Shown here piece after piece: positions 52,139 to 61,039 of a stretch of 64,000 nt of DNA (position 1 is its first letter; each line of letters opens with the position of its first letter). The DNA is from Herbaspirillum robiniae (lineage in GTDB: Bacteria; Pseudomonadota; Gammaproteobacteria; Burkholderiales; Burkholderiaceae_D). The notes below the pieces were generated by a model. The model did no database searches. It worked only from the letters and a program-made list of their open reading frames with translations, and was not told where the DNA came from. Location: the NCBI RefSeq assembly GCF_002213415.1, contig NZ_NJGU01000007.1, positions 297,863 through 361,862 of the forward strand. Direction: 5' to 3'. The position numbers and the translations under genes were made by a program.

Positions 52139-54471
52139 ACGACCGCCAGCTTCAGCGCACCCGCCTGCTGATCATCGGCGACGATCTCTCCGGCACCGCC
52201 GACTGCGCGGTGACCTGCGCCAACGTCGGCCTGGACAGCATGGTGCTGCTGGGCGCCGGCGTTGGCGCCGGAGAATCGTCGGCCGAGGTCGCGGTGCTGG
52301 CGCTGGACACCGATTCGCGCCAGCTCGGCGCCGACGCCGCGGCGCGCATCAACGCCCAGGCCTGGCGCGCGCACGTCAGCGGGCGCAAGCTGTACAAGAA
52401 GATCGACTCCACCCTGCGCGGCAACGTCGCCGCCGAGATCGCGGCCCTGGCCGGGGCCGGCATGGCCATCGTTGCTCCCGCCTTTCCCAGGGCCGGGCGC
52501 ACCACGCGCGAAGGCCGCCAGTTCGTGTTCGGCGTGCCGGTCGAGGACTCCGAGGTCTGGCGCAACGAACACATCGCCGGCAAGGCCGACCTGGTCGCCA
52601 TGCTGGCCGGCGCGGGCCTGAAGGTCGCCCTGCTCGGGCTGGACGCGCTGCGCCGCGGGCCGCAGGCGGTAGGCGCGCAACTCGCCGCCTGTCGCGCCGA
52701 AAGCGTGCAGGCCGTGGTCTGCGACAGCGAGACCGACGACGACCTGGCCGCCATCGCCGCCGCCACGTCGGCGCTGCAGGAGGTGTACTGGGTCGGTTCC
52801 GCGGGCCTGGCCACGCCGCTGCTGCAGGCGCTGGAGCCGGGCGCGCAGCCGCTGTCGTCGCATAGCGGCATGGCGCATCGCGCGCCTGCCGGGCATGTCG
52901 AGGGCGCCGCGGGCGGCATCCTGGCCATCGTCGGCAGCATGTCCAGCGTCTCGCACGCCCAGGCGCAGGCGCTCAGGGACAGCGCGGGCGCGGCCGTGTC
53001 CCACTTCGAGATCGACGCCGCCGCGCTGCTCGACCCGATGTCGGCCAAGGCCCGCGAGATCGCCGCGCAGGTCGCGCACATCCTGCAAGACGGGCGCAGC
53101 GCGCTGGTGACGCTGAGCCAGGCCGAGCGCGCCGGCGTGGCCGACGGCGCGCGCCTGGCGCGCCAGCTGGCGGCGCACCTGGGGCCGGTCGCGCAACATG
53201 CGGCGGGACTGATCGCCACCGGCGGCGAGACCGCGCGCGCCATGCTCGCCAACATGGGCGTGGACGCGTTGAAGGTCGTCTCGGAAATCGATACCGGCGT
53301 GCCATTGATGGTCGCCGAACACCACGGCCGCATCCTGCCGGTGGTGACCAAAGCAGGCGGCTTCGGCCGTCCCGATACCTTGTACCGCGCATGGCAGCAA
53401 CTGACCGCCATGCGCCATGCGGACGCGCAAGCGCCGCAACCATCCAGCGGAGAAGAAACCATGACATACCGTCCGGTCATCGGCATCACGATGGGCGATG
53501 CCACCGGCGTGGGGCCGGAAATCATCATGAAGAGCCTGGCCCGGCGCGCGCTTTACGACGGCTGCCGGCCGCTCGTGATCGGCGACGCCAAGCGCCTGCT
53601 CAACGCCGGCCGCATCACCGGCGTGCCGCTCAAGGTGCGCGCCATCTCGAGCCCGGCCGAAGCGCGCTTCACCTATGGCGAGATCGACTGCATCGACCTC
53701 GGCCTGATCCCGGAAGACCTGCCCTACGGCAAGCTCTCGGCGGTGGCCGGCAACGCCGCCTTCCAGTACATCGCGCGCACCGTGGAACTGACCTCGGCCG
53801 GCGAGCTGGACGCCATCTGCACCGCGCCGCTGAACAAGGAAGCGCTGCACGCCGGCGGCCACATCTTCCCCGGCCACACCGAGATCCTGGCGCACCTGAC
53901 CGGCATCCCCGAAGTGTCGATGATGCTGGTGGCGCCCAAGCTGCGCGTGATCCACGTGACCACCCACATCGGCCTGATCGACGCCATCAACCGCATCGAA
54001 CCGGGCTTGGTCCAGCGCACCATCGAGCGCGCGCACGACACGCTGGTGCGCGCCGGCATCTCTTCGCCGCGTATCGGCGTGTGCGGCATCAATCCGCACG
54101 CCGGCGAAAACGGCCTGTTCGGCTACGGCGAAGAAGAGAAGAAGATCATCCCGGCCATCGAGGTATTGCGCGCGCGCGGCTGGGACGTGGAAGGACCGCT
54201 GCCGGCCGACACCCTGTTCTACCGCGCCGGCCGCGGCGACTTCGACGTGGTGGTGGCGATGTACCACGACCAGGGCCACGGCCCGGTCAAGGTGATGGGC
54301 CTGGAAGCCGGCGTGAACGTGACGGTCGGCCTGCCGGTCATCCGCACCTCGGTCGACCACGGCACCGCGTTCGATATCGCCGGCAAGGGTATTGCCGACG
54401 AAGGCAGCATGCTGGAAGCGCTCAAACAGGCACAAGACCTGGCCACGCGCCGCGCCGCCCTGGCGGCGTAA
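52135..54471 (+). CDS. Fused four-carbon acid sugar kinase (DUF1537) - PdxA2-type dehydrogenase
   Basis: One uninterrupted 778-aa frame. Residues 1-442 are a four-carbon sugar-acid kinase (GDDLSG at 15-20, KIDSTLRGN, GSAGLATPL, ATGGETARAML), and 443-778 are a PdxA2-type 4-phosphate-erythronate/threonate dehydrogenase (MGDATGVGPEIIMKSL, PGHTEIL, GINPHAGENGLFG and YHDQGHGP His ligands). Kinases usually end near 420-430 aa with a stop. Here none is present, and the linker is about 20 residues. An internal GGAG (53449-53452) and ATG 53461 could also yield PdxA2 alone. The two would act in sequence: ATP-dependent phosphorylation, then oxidative decarboxylation to a triose phosphate. Confidence 0.88.
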   Translation: MNDRQLQRTRLLIIGDDLSGTADCAVTCANVGLDSMVLLGAGVGAGESSAEVAVLALDTDSRQLGADAAARINAQAWRAHVSGRKLYKKIDSTLRGNVAAEIAALAGAGMAIVAPAFPRAGRTTREGRQFVFGVPVEDSEVWRNEHIAGKADLVAMLAGAGLKVALLGLDALRRGPQAVGAQLAACRAESVQAVVCDSETDDDLAAIAAATSALQEVYWVGSAGLATPLLQALEPGAQPLSSHSGMAHRAPAGHVEGAAGGILAIVGSMSSVSHAQAQALRDSAGAAVSHFEIDAAALLDPMSAKAREIAAQVAHILQDGRSALVTLSQAERAGVADGARLARQLAAHLGPVAQHAAGLIATGGETARAMLANMGVDALKVVSEIDTGVPLMVAEHHGRILPVVTKAGGFGRPDTLYRAWQQLTAMRHADAQAPQPSSGEETMTYRPVIGITMGDATGVGPEIIMKSLARRALYDGCRPLVIGDAKRLLNAGRITGVPLKVRAISSPAEARFTYGEIDCIDLGLIPEDLPYGKLSAVAGNAAFQYIARTVELTSAGELDAICTAPLNKEALHAGGHIFPGHTEILAHLTGIPEVSMMLVAPKLRVIHVTTHIGLIDAINRIEPGLVQRTIERAHDTLVRAGISSPRIGVCGINPHAGENGLFGYGEEEKKIIPAIEVLRARGWDVEGPLPADTLFYRAGRGDFDVVVAMYHDQGHGPVKVMGLEAGVNVTVGLPVIRTSVDHGTAFDIAGKGIADEGSMLEALKQAQDLATRRAALAA

Positions 54472-54555
54472 GGCACTGCCGGCAGCGCCGGCGGCGTCAC
54501 TGATAACTCAAATCTAAAACTTAATCCGGTCTGAGAGGATCGGGAGGAGAACACA

Positions 54556-55992
54556 ATGCACCAGTTTGGAGCTATAGACACGGCCATCATCATCGCGATG
54601 GTAGTCGTCTACATCCTGGCGACGTCCTGGATGAGCGTGCGCCTGCGCAGCAAGAACACCGGCGAATTCATGGTCGCGGGCCGCTCGGCGCCGGCGGTGG
54701 TGATCGCCATCCTGCTGATGTCCGAATTCATCGGCGCCAAGTCCACCATCGGCACGTCGCAAGAGGCCTTCAAGGTCGGCATCGCCGCCTCCTGGTCGGT
54801 GATCGCGGCGGCCATCGGGTTCCTGCTGTTCGGCCTGTTCATGGCCAAGCGGCTCTACAAGTCGGGCGAGTTCACCATCTCCGGCTTCGTCGCGCAGAAG
54901 TACGGCAAGACCGCCAAGCTGGTGGTGTCGGCGGTGATGATCTACGCGCTGTTCATCGTCAACGTCGGCAACTACGTCAGCGGCGCGGCGGCGATCTCCA
55001 CCGTGCTCAAGGTCAACCTGCCAGTGGCGGCCATCATCACCGCCATCGTCAGCACCATCTACTTCGCCTATGGCGGCTTGAAGAGCGTGCTCTACGTCAC
55101 CATCTTCCACAGCGCCGTGAAGATCATCGGCATCTGCATCCTGGTGTGGGTCGCGCTGTCGCTGACCGGCGGCATCGCGCCCATGGTCACGGCCATGCCC
55201 GAACACTACTTCACCTGGAACGGCGCGCTCGGCGGCGGCACCATCGGCGCCTGGGTCATCGGCACGGCCGGCGCCATCTTCTCCACCCAGTTCATCATCC
55301 AGGCGATCTCCGGCGCCCGCTCCGGCGAGGATGCGCGCAAGTCGACCCTGATCGCCGCCGCCCTGTGCGTGCCGATCGCGCTGGCGCTGGGCCTGTTGGG
55401 CGTGGCTGCCAAGTTCCTGTTCCCCGACATCAAGGGCCTGTACGCGCTGCCGGTGTTCCTGCAGCACATGAACCCGGTGCTGTCGGGCATCGTCACGGTC
55501 TCGCTGGTGGCGTCGATCTTCGTCAGCGTGAGCACCGTGGCGCTGGCCATCGCCTCGCTGATCGTCAAGGACTTCTACAGCCCGCGCTACAACCCGTCGC
55601 CGGAACAGGAGCTGCGCGCCACGCGCTGGATCTCGCTGGCGGTGGGGTTCATTCCGCTGATCTTCGTGCTGTTCGTGCCGCAGATCCTGGCGCTGTCCTT
55701 CTTCACCCGCGCCCTGCGCCTGACCGTCACCGTGGTCGCGCTGATGGGCATCTACCTGCCGTTCTTCAACAGCAGCCGCGGCGCCATCTCGGCGCTGGTG
55801 CTGGCCACCGTCGCCACCACCGTCTGGTACCTGCTCGACAACCCATGGGGTGTGGACAACATGTACATCGCGCTGATCGCCCCGGCCATCGTGATGGTGG
55901 TGGAGAAGCTGCTGTTCCCCGGCAAGGGCGACGCCGTCTCGGTGTCGGCTGCGCCCGCAGATTTGCAGAACCCGGCCCGGCAGCAGCACTGA
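54556..55992 (+). CDS. Sodium:solute symporter (SSS family)
   Basis: A 478-aa inner-membrane symporter with about 13 TM segments. Motifs: FMVAGRSAPAVVIAILLMSEFIGAKSTIGTSQEAF, GFVAQKYGKTAKLVVS, AYGGLKSVLYVTIFHSAVKI and the SSVSTVALAIASLIVKDFY-type segment VSVSTVALAIASLIVKDFY near 320. Homologues transport sugars, carboxylates or sialic acids with Na+. Strong GGGAGGAG precedes ATG 54556. It probably imports the operon's substrate. Confidence 0.9.
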   Translation: MHQFGAIDTAIIIAMVVVYILATSWMSVRLRSKNTGEFMVAGRSAPAVVIAILLMSEFIGAKSTIGTSQEAFKVGIAASWSVIAAAIGFLLFGLFMAKRLYKSGEFTISGFVAQKYGKTAKLVVSAVMIYALFIVNVGNYVSGAAAISTVLKVNLPVAAIITAIVSTIYFAYGGLKSVLYVTIFHSAVKIIGICILVWVALSLTGGIAPMVTAMPEHYFTWNGALGGGTIGAWVIGTAGAIFSTQFIIQAISGARSGEDARKSTLIAAALCVPIALALGLLGVAAKFLFPDIKGLYALPVFLQHMNPVLSGIVTVSLVASIFVSVSTVALAIASLIVKDFYSPRYNPSPEQELRATRWISLAVGFIPLIFVLFVPQILALSFFTRALRLTVTVVALMGIYLPFFNSSRGAISALVLATVATTVWYLLDNPWGVDNMYIALIAPAIVMVVEKLLFPGKGDAVSVSAAPADLQNPARQQH

Positions 55993-56025
55993 CGGCCGCG
56001 CAACATTCCACACGAGGATTTTCAC

Positions 56026-57222
56026 ATGACCAGCTCCCTCTCCACGGCCACCGCCGCTCCCGGCGCGCTCACCCGCGCCGCCGGCGACGATGCCCGCACC
56101 GACGCCCACCTGCCGGCGCTGACGGTGCAGAACCATGCGGCGAACCTGGCCGCGTTGTCCAACGGCGACCTGTTGTGCGCCTGGTTCGGCGGCACCCAGG
56201 AAGGTATTCCCGACATCTCCATCTACATGTCGCGCCTGGCGGCCGGCGGCGCGCAGTGGTCGGCGCCGGTGCGCCTGTCGGAAGACGCCACCCGCTCCGA
56301 GCAGAACCCGGTGCTGTTCGAGGCGCCGGACGGCAAGCTGTGGCTGATCTACACCGCCCAGCTCTCCGGCCACCAGAATACCTCCATCGTGCGCCGTCGC
56401 ATCTCTGACGACCAGGGCCGCACATGGGGCCCGATCGAGACCCTGTTCGACACGCCCGGGACCTTCGTGCGCCAGCCCATCGTGGTGGCGCGCGACGGCG
56501 CCTGGCTGTGCCCGGTCTTCATGTGCCGCGTGGCCGAGGGCGAGCGCTGGTCCGGCAACGACGACATCAGCGTGGTGATGCGCTCCACCGACGGCGGCCG
56601 CAGCTGGAGCGCGCATGAAGTGCCGGGCAGCGTGGGCTGCGTGCACATGAACATCCAGCCGTTGAAGGAAGGCGGCTTCCTCGCGCTGTACCGCAGCCGC
56701 TGGGCCGACCATATCTATAGCAGCCGCTCGGACGACGGCGTGGTGTGGAGCGCGCCGCGCGCGCTGGATCTGCCCAACAACAATTCCTCGATCCAGTTCG
56801 TGGCGCTGGCCAACGGCCACCTGGGCCTGGTGTTCAACAACAGCAGCGCGGCCAACAGCAGCGAGCGCCGCGCTTCGCTGTACGACGACATCGAGGATTC
56901 GGAAGACAGCGGCGAGCTGGTGTCGCAGGCCGCGTCGCAGCGCGGCACCGCCTTCTGGGGCGCGCCGCGCGCGCCGATGACGCTGGCCATCTCCTACGAC
57001 GGCGGCAAGACCTGGCCGGCCATGCGCAACCTGGAGATCGGCGACGGCTACTGCATGACCAACAACTCGGCTGACAAGCTCAACCGCGAGTTCTCCTATC
57101 CGTCGATCGCACAGTCGGCCGACGGCAGGCTGCACATCGCCTATACCTACTTCCGCCAGAACATCAAGTACGTCACCGTCGACGAGAGCTGGGTGACGCA
57201 GGACGTGGCCGCGGCGGCCTGA
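56026..57222 (+). CDS. Sialidase-fold (BNR-repeat) protein without signal peptide
   Basis: A 398-aa six-bladed beta-propeller of the neuraminidase/BNR type. Three Asp boxes (S-x-D-x-G-x-T/S-W) are visible: ISDDQGRTWG, STDGGRSWSA and SYDGGKTWPA. Other repeats read NGDLLCAWFGGTQEG and SEQNPVLFEAPDGKLWLIYT. The usual FRIP motif of secreted sialidases is absent, and the N-terminus (MTSSLSTATAAPGALTRAAGDDART) is not a signal peptide. It would therefore act inside the cell on imported compounds, or as a lyase or non-sialidase hydrolase. Coupling with a sugar-acid operon is unusual. Confidence 0.85.
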   Translation: MTSSLSTATAAPGALTRAAGDDARTDAHLPALTVQNHAANLAALSNGDLLCAWFGGTQEGIPDISIYMSRLAAGGAQWSAPVRLSEDATRSEQNPVLFEAPDGKLWLIYTAQLSGHQNTSIVRRRISDDQGRTWGPIETLFDTPGTFVRQPIVVARDGAWLCPVFMCRVAEGERWSGNDDISVVMRSTDGGRSWSAHEVPGSVGCVHMNIQPLKEGGFLALYRSRWADHIYSSRSDDGVVWSAPRALDLPNNNSSIQFVALANGHLGLVFNNSSAANSSERRASLYDDIEDSEDSGELVSQAASQRGTAFWGAPRAPMTLAISYDGGKTWPAMRNLEIGDGYCMTNNSADKLNREFSYPSIAQSADGRLHIAYTYFRQNIKYVTVDESWVTQDVAAAA

Positions 57223-57249
57223 GATACAAGAAGACATCACGGAGACGAC

Positions 57250-57723
57250 ATGGAAAAACACGCAATGACACGCAGGGAGGCGCTGGTGGCAATGGGAACA
57301 GGAATCGCGGCGGCCGGCATGGCCGGCAACGCCAATGCCGTAGGCGCAGCGGCGGGGGCAGGCAATGCCGCCGCGCTGGAAGGCGCGGTGGAAGCCTTGC
57401 GTCGGGCGCTGGAAGAGGGCGACGGCAAGGTGCTGTCGGCCGTGCTGCACGACCATCTCACCTACTCGCACTCGGACGGCCGCGTCTGGAGCAAGGACGT
57501 CCTGATGGGCAACGTGGCCGGCAAGAAGCGCTACCTGAGCATCGTCACGTCCGAGCAGACGGTGGACGTGCAGGGCGACGTCGGCATCGTACGCCACACC
57601 TACGACGTGGTGAACAACGACGACAAGAAGAGCACCAGCCACATCAAGGTCCTGTTGTGCTGGACGCTGGCCGACCGCTCCTGGAAGCTGTTGGCGCGCA
57701 GCGGCACCAACGCGCCGACCTGA
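57250..57723 (+). CDS. NTF2-like / SnoaL-type protein with Tat signal
   Basis: A 157-aa protein with a twin-arginine signal (MTRREALVAMGTGIAAAGMAGNANA; R8-R9) followed by a DUF4440/SnoaL-like alpha+beta barrel: LEGAVEALRRALEEGDGKVLSAVLHDHLTYSHSDGRVWSKDVLM, ending KVLLCWTLADRSWKLLARSGTNA. It is likely folded and exported to the periplasm. Such domains bind small ligands or act as isomerases. It belongs to the same operon (27 bp after the sialidase-fold gene), but its function is unknown. Confidence 0.83.
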   Translation: MEKHAMTRREALVAMGTGIAAAGMAGNANAVGAAAGAGNAAALEGAVEALRRALEEGDGKVLSAVLHDHLTYSHSDGRVWSKDVLMGNVAGKKRYLSIVTSEQTVDVQGDVGIVRHTYDVVNNDDKKSTSHIKVLLCWTLADRSWKLLARSGTNAPT

Positions 57724-57904
57724 GCGGCACAGGCAACGCAAGCAACACAAGCAGCAGAAGCAGCACAGGCGGGAGAACGGCGAGGGAAGGCAGGCGCAGC
57801 GATGCGAGGGCGGGGCAGGGGCGCGGGCATTCGGGGTTATACTCGCTGATCGCCACGCCTTCCTCGCGACGCGCGCGGCTTCGACAACCCACATCCCGTC
57901 TTCT

Positions 57905-58684
57905 ATGAAAGTTACCCGCCGCCGCGAGGCCATGGTCCAGGCCGTCCTGTCGGGCATGACCGAGGTCGCCGCCCTGTGCGACCACTTCGGCATTTCGGAA
58001 GTCACGGTGCGGCGCGACCTGCGCGCGCTGGCCGACGACGGCCTGATCCTGCGCACCTACGGCGGCGCCGCGTCGGTTAGCACGCACGCGCCGGAAGAGT
58101 CGCTGGAGCAGCGCAGCCACAGCTTCCAGGCGGAGAAGGATGCCATCGGCGCGGCCGCGGCGGCCCATGTGGCGCCCGGCGACACGGTGTTCCTGGATGC
58201 CGGCACCACCACCGCGGCGCTGGCCAAGGCGCTGGCCTCGCGCCAGGACATCAAGGTCATCACCAACAACCTGCTGGTGGTGCAGACGCTGGCCGGCAGC
58301 CATGTCGCGGTGACCATGATAGGCGGCGACGTGCGCGAGTCCAGCATGAGCACCTTCGGTCCCATCGCCCAGCTCGGGCTGTCCCGTTTCACCTTCGACA
58401 AGGCCTTCCTCGGCGCCGACGGCGTGGTGCCGGGCCGCGGCCTGTGCGAGGCCACGGTGGAGCAGGCTTACCTGAAGGAATGCATCATCCGCCAGGCGGC
58501 CAAGGTGTTCGTGCTGGTGACGGCCGACAAGCTCAATCGCGACAGCCAGCAGCACTGGACCCCGGTCGAGAAACCCTGGACCCTGGTGACCGACGCCATG
58601 CCCGGCCACGCCGGCCTGCATGCGTTCGAGAACCTGCCGGGGGTGAAGACCGAGTCGGTCGATCTTGCCTTGCGGTCACACTGA
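57905..58684 (+). CDS. DeoR/GlpR-family transcriptional regulator
   Basis: A 259-aa regulator. The HTH is FGISEVTVRRDLRALADDGLILRTYGGA; the effector domain has the ISOCOT layout (LDAGTTTAALAKAL, VITNNLLVVQTL, IGGDVRESSM, FLGADGV, KVFVLVTADKLN). DeoR proteins respond to phosphorylated sugars, so a phosphorylated intermediate of this pathway may be the inducer. It ends the operon. The 181-bp gap before it includes a CAGCA/CAACA-type low-complexity patch (57730-57772). Confidence 0.9.
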   Translation: MKVTRRREAMVQAVLSGMTEVAALCDHFGISEVTVRRDLRALADDGLILRTYGGAASVSTHAPEESLEQRSHSFQAEKDAIGAAAAAHVAPGDTVFLDAGTTTAALAKALASRQDIKVITNNLLVVQTLAGSHVAVTMIGGDVRESSMSTFGPIAQLGLSRFTFDKAFLGADGVVPGRGLCEATVEQAYLKECIIRQAAKVFVLVTADKLNRDSQQHWTPVEKPWTLVTDAMPGHAGLHAFENLPGVKTESVDLALRSH

Positions 58685-58716
58685 CCCGCGCCGGCGGCTG
58701 CCCCGGCCTGACCAGG

Positions 58717-58738
58717 CTAACTAGTTTCAGCGATTTCC
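58717..58738. promoter_or_regulatory. Shared 22-bp motif, copy 1 (before the desaturase operon)
   Basis: It matches the copy at 63652-63673 at 18 of 22 positions; the common core is CTA-n-CTAGTTTCA. It lies 124 bp before the sterol-desaturase-like gene. It may be a site for the LuxR-type regulator at 61040. Confidence 0.5.
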
Positions 58739-58861
58739 AATTTTTCCTCGCCACGTATGATGGCCGAGGCTCAGCGTGCATCATCCTGGCCGCAGGCAAG
58801 CAGCCGGCGCCGGTTCGCGCGGACTGCCACCCGAACAATCCTCCGGCAGCATACGCGTCCC

Positions 58862-59752
58862 ATGAACGACCTACCCAACATCATGCTGGCGGCCTTGCCC
58901 GCCTTCACCGTGCTGATGCTCGCCGAGGGCATCTACGCCTGGCGCGCCGGCCGCGGCGACTACCGCGCGCCCGACACCGCCGCCAACATCGTGCTCGGCC
59001 TGGGCAGCATGGTGATCGGCGTGCTGAGCGCCGGCGCCATGCTGCTGTTCCTGAGCTGGCTCTACACCCACCGTGTGTGGACCCTGCCGGTCGACGCCTG
59101 GTGGGTATGGGCGCTGTGCTTCTTCGCCGACGACCTGTCCTATTACTGGTTCCATCGCATCAGCCACGAGGTGCGCTGGTTCTGGGCCTCGCACTCGGTG
59201 CATCACTCTTCCGAGCAGTACAACTTCTCGGTGGCGGTGCGCCAGACCTGGACCGGCGTGATCACCGGCTCCTTCCTGTTCTGGTTCTGGATGCCGCTGG
59301 TGGGCTTTCATCCCAAGATGGTGCTGTTCATGCAGTCGGTCAGCCTGATCTACCAGTTCTGGATCCACACCCAGAGCATCGGCCGCATGCCGTCCTGGTT
59401 CGAGGCCGTCTTCAACACCCCGTCCCACCACCGGGTGCACCACGGCAGCGATTTCGACTATCTCGACGCCAACTATGCCGGCACGCTGATCATCTGGGAC
59501 CGCCTGTTCGGCAGCTACATTCCGGAGACCTTCAAGCCGAAGTACGGCCTGACCTCCAGCATCGGCACCGACAACCCGATTCGCATCGCCTTCTACGAGT
59601 GGCGCAATATCGCGCGCGACCTGCGCAAGTCGCGCGGCCTCTCGACCATGCTCAACATCCTGTTCCAGCCGCCGGGCTGGAGCGCGGACGGCAGCTCCAT
59701 GACCACGCGCCAGGCGCGCGCGGCGGCCCGCAGGAAAGACACCGGCGCTTGA
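58862..59752 (+). CDS. Sterol desaturase / fatty acid hydroxylase family membrane protein
   Basis: A 296-aa, multi-TM di-iron enzyme of the fatty acid hydroxylase superfamily. The His boxes are HRISHE, HSVHHSSE and HHRVHHG, spaced as in the family, with a YYWFH segment nearby. It should hydroxylate or desaturate a lipid or hopanoid substrate in the inner membrane; the actual substrate is unknown. The start is ATG 58862 (a longer frame begins at 58757 without ribosome-binding site). The outer-membrane protein gene starts 11 bp after its stop. Confidence 0.88.
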   Translation: MNDLPNIMLAALPAFTVLMLAEGIYAWRAGRGDYRAPDTAANIVLGLGSMVIGVLSAGAMLLFLSWLYTHRVWTLPVDAWWVWALCFFADDLSYYWFHRISHEVRWFWASHSVHHSSEQYNFSVAVRQTWTGVITGSFLFWFWMPLVGFHPKMVLFMQSVSLIYQFWIHTQSIGRMPSWFEAVFNTPSHHRVHHGSDFDYLDANYAGTLIIWDRLFGSYIPETFKPKYGLTSSIGTDNPIRIAFYEWRNIARDLRKSRGLSTMLNILFQPPGWSADGSSMTTRQARAAARRKDTGA

Positions 59753-59763
59753 AACCGCCGAAG

Positions 59764-60945
59764 ATGAACCCGTTGCGGCGCGCATGCGCCGGCCTGATCG
59801 CGCTCGCCCTGGCCATGGCGTCGTCGGCGGCGCTGGCGGAGAACCCGGGCGAGATCGTGCTCGATCCCGGCGCGGGCGCGTTGTCAGGCAAGGGCGCAAC
59901 GGCGGCGAGCAGCTATCCGGCGTTCAACTGGGAGATGCTGCTGGCGCTCGAGAAGACGCGGCTGGGCCAAATCAGCGCGGACCAGGGCGCGGCGCCGTTC
60001 TCGCAGGCCAATTTCCTGGATCCGATCGTGCAGCTCGCGCTGGAGTTCAAGCTGTCGCCGGAGTGGGGCGTCTACGCGCTGAGCCAGGCCAGGAACCTGT
60101 CGGGCGGCGCCGACAATCGCGTCTTCGACGGCGTCGACGCGCAACTGCTCAATCTGTTCCTGGCCTACCAGAGCCAGGACAAGGAGCGCAGCGTCTTCGC
60201 CGGCAAGTTCGACGTGTCCTTCGGCGAGGCCTGGCATCGGGTGGACGGCATCTATTCGGGATTCTCCGAGGACTATCACTACCAGGGCGCGCTGGGGCTG
60301 GGCGCGCGCCGCGGCTGGCGCAGCGGCTGGGGCAAGATGGCGCTGAGCGCAATGGCCTTCAAGCGCGACCACGGCATCACGCGGGATACCTGGTTCGCCC
60401 CTCGCGATGAGCTGCGCGCGCAGGCCGATGAGAACGGCCTGGCCAATACGCCCGGACTCCGTTCGGCCGGCCTGTCCTGGGAGCTGTCGGAGATGCCCGG
60501 GGTCGACGGCCTGCGCCTGAACGTCGACGCCGGCCATGTCGCGCAGGGCATCCAGGGGCGGCGCGCCATGGATGTCGCCGCCGCGACGCTGGAATACAAG
60601 CATCAGCTGGCGCAGGACACCGAGCTGCGCCTGTACGGCGAGCTGGTTTCTGCGCGCGGCTTCGACGGCCGGGAGCTGGCGGCGCAGCACGCGACCTTGT
60701 CGGCGTCGCTGGTGGCCGGGCGTTTCGTCTGGACCGCGACCGGCGCGCGCCGCAGCTTTTCGGCGCTGAGCGGCGACCTGGCGTCGCAGGGCATGACGCC
60801 GCGCGACCGCGGCGTCGCGGTCGCGCTGACCTATGCCAGCGAGGCCGGACCGGTGCTGCAGGCCGGCGTGGCGCGCCAGCATGCGCAGGGCCTGGCGGTG
60901 ACGCAGCTCACCCTGCGCGCGATCTGGCTCTGGGCGCCGCATTGA
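59764..60945 (+). CDS. Predicted outer-membrane beta-barrel protein of unknown function
   Basis: A 393-aa exported protein. The signal peptide is RRACAGLIALALAMASSAALA, cleaved before ENPGEIVLD. The mature part has alternating beta strands such as PIVQLALEFKLSPEWGVYALSQARNLSGG, FAGKFDVSFGEAW and YHYQGALGLGARRGWRSGWGKMALSAMAFKRDH, and it ends LTLRAIWLWAPH, a barrel-like finish without terminal Phe. I do not recognise the family. It is 11 bp downstream of the desaturase-like gene, so lipid or envelope modification may be the shared theme. Confidence 0.72.
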   Translation: MNPLRRACAGLIALALAMASSAALAENPGEIVLDPGAGALSGKGATAASSYPAFNWEMLLALEKTRLGQISADQGAAPFSQANFLDPIVQLALEFKLSPEWGVYALSQARNLSGGADNRVFDGVDAQLLNLFLAYQSQDKERSVFAGKFDVSFGEAWHRVDGIYSGFSEDYHYQGALGLGARRGWRSGWGKMALSAMAFKRDHGITRDTWFAPRDELRAQADENGLANTPGLRSAGLSWELSEMPGVDGLRLNVDAGHVAQGIQGRRAMDVAAATLEYKHQLAQDTELRLYGELVSARGFDGRELAAQHATLSASLVAGRFVWTATGARRSFSALSGDLASQGMTPRDRGVAVALTYASEAGPVLQAGVARQHAQGLAVTQLTLRAIWLWAPH

Positions 60946-61039
60946 ACGGCCGAAGGCGCAGCGCACGCGGTCCGGCTTGCGTTACCATATTCCGGCCTTT
61001 GCATATCCGGGAATCCCACTGTCCTTACAAGAACCAGCA

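Noticed and set aside
57730..57772. CAGCA/CAACA-like patch resembling short direct repeats
   Set aside because: It is low-complexity sequence without constant repeat length or spacers, so not CRISPR.
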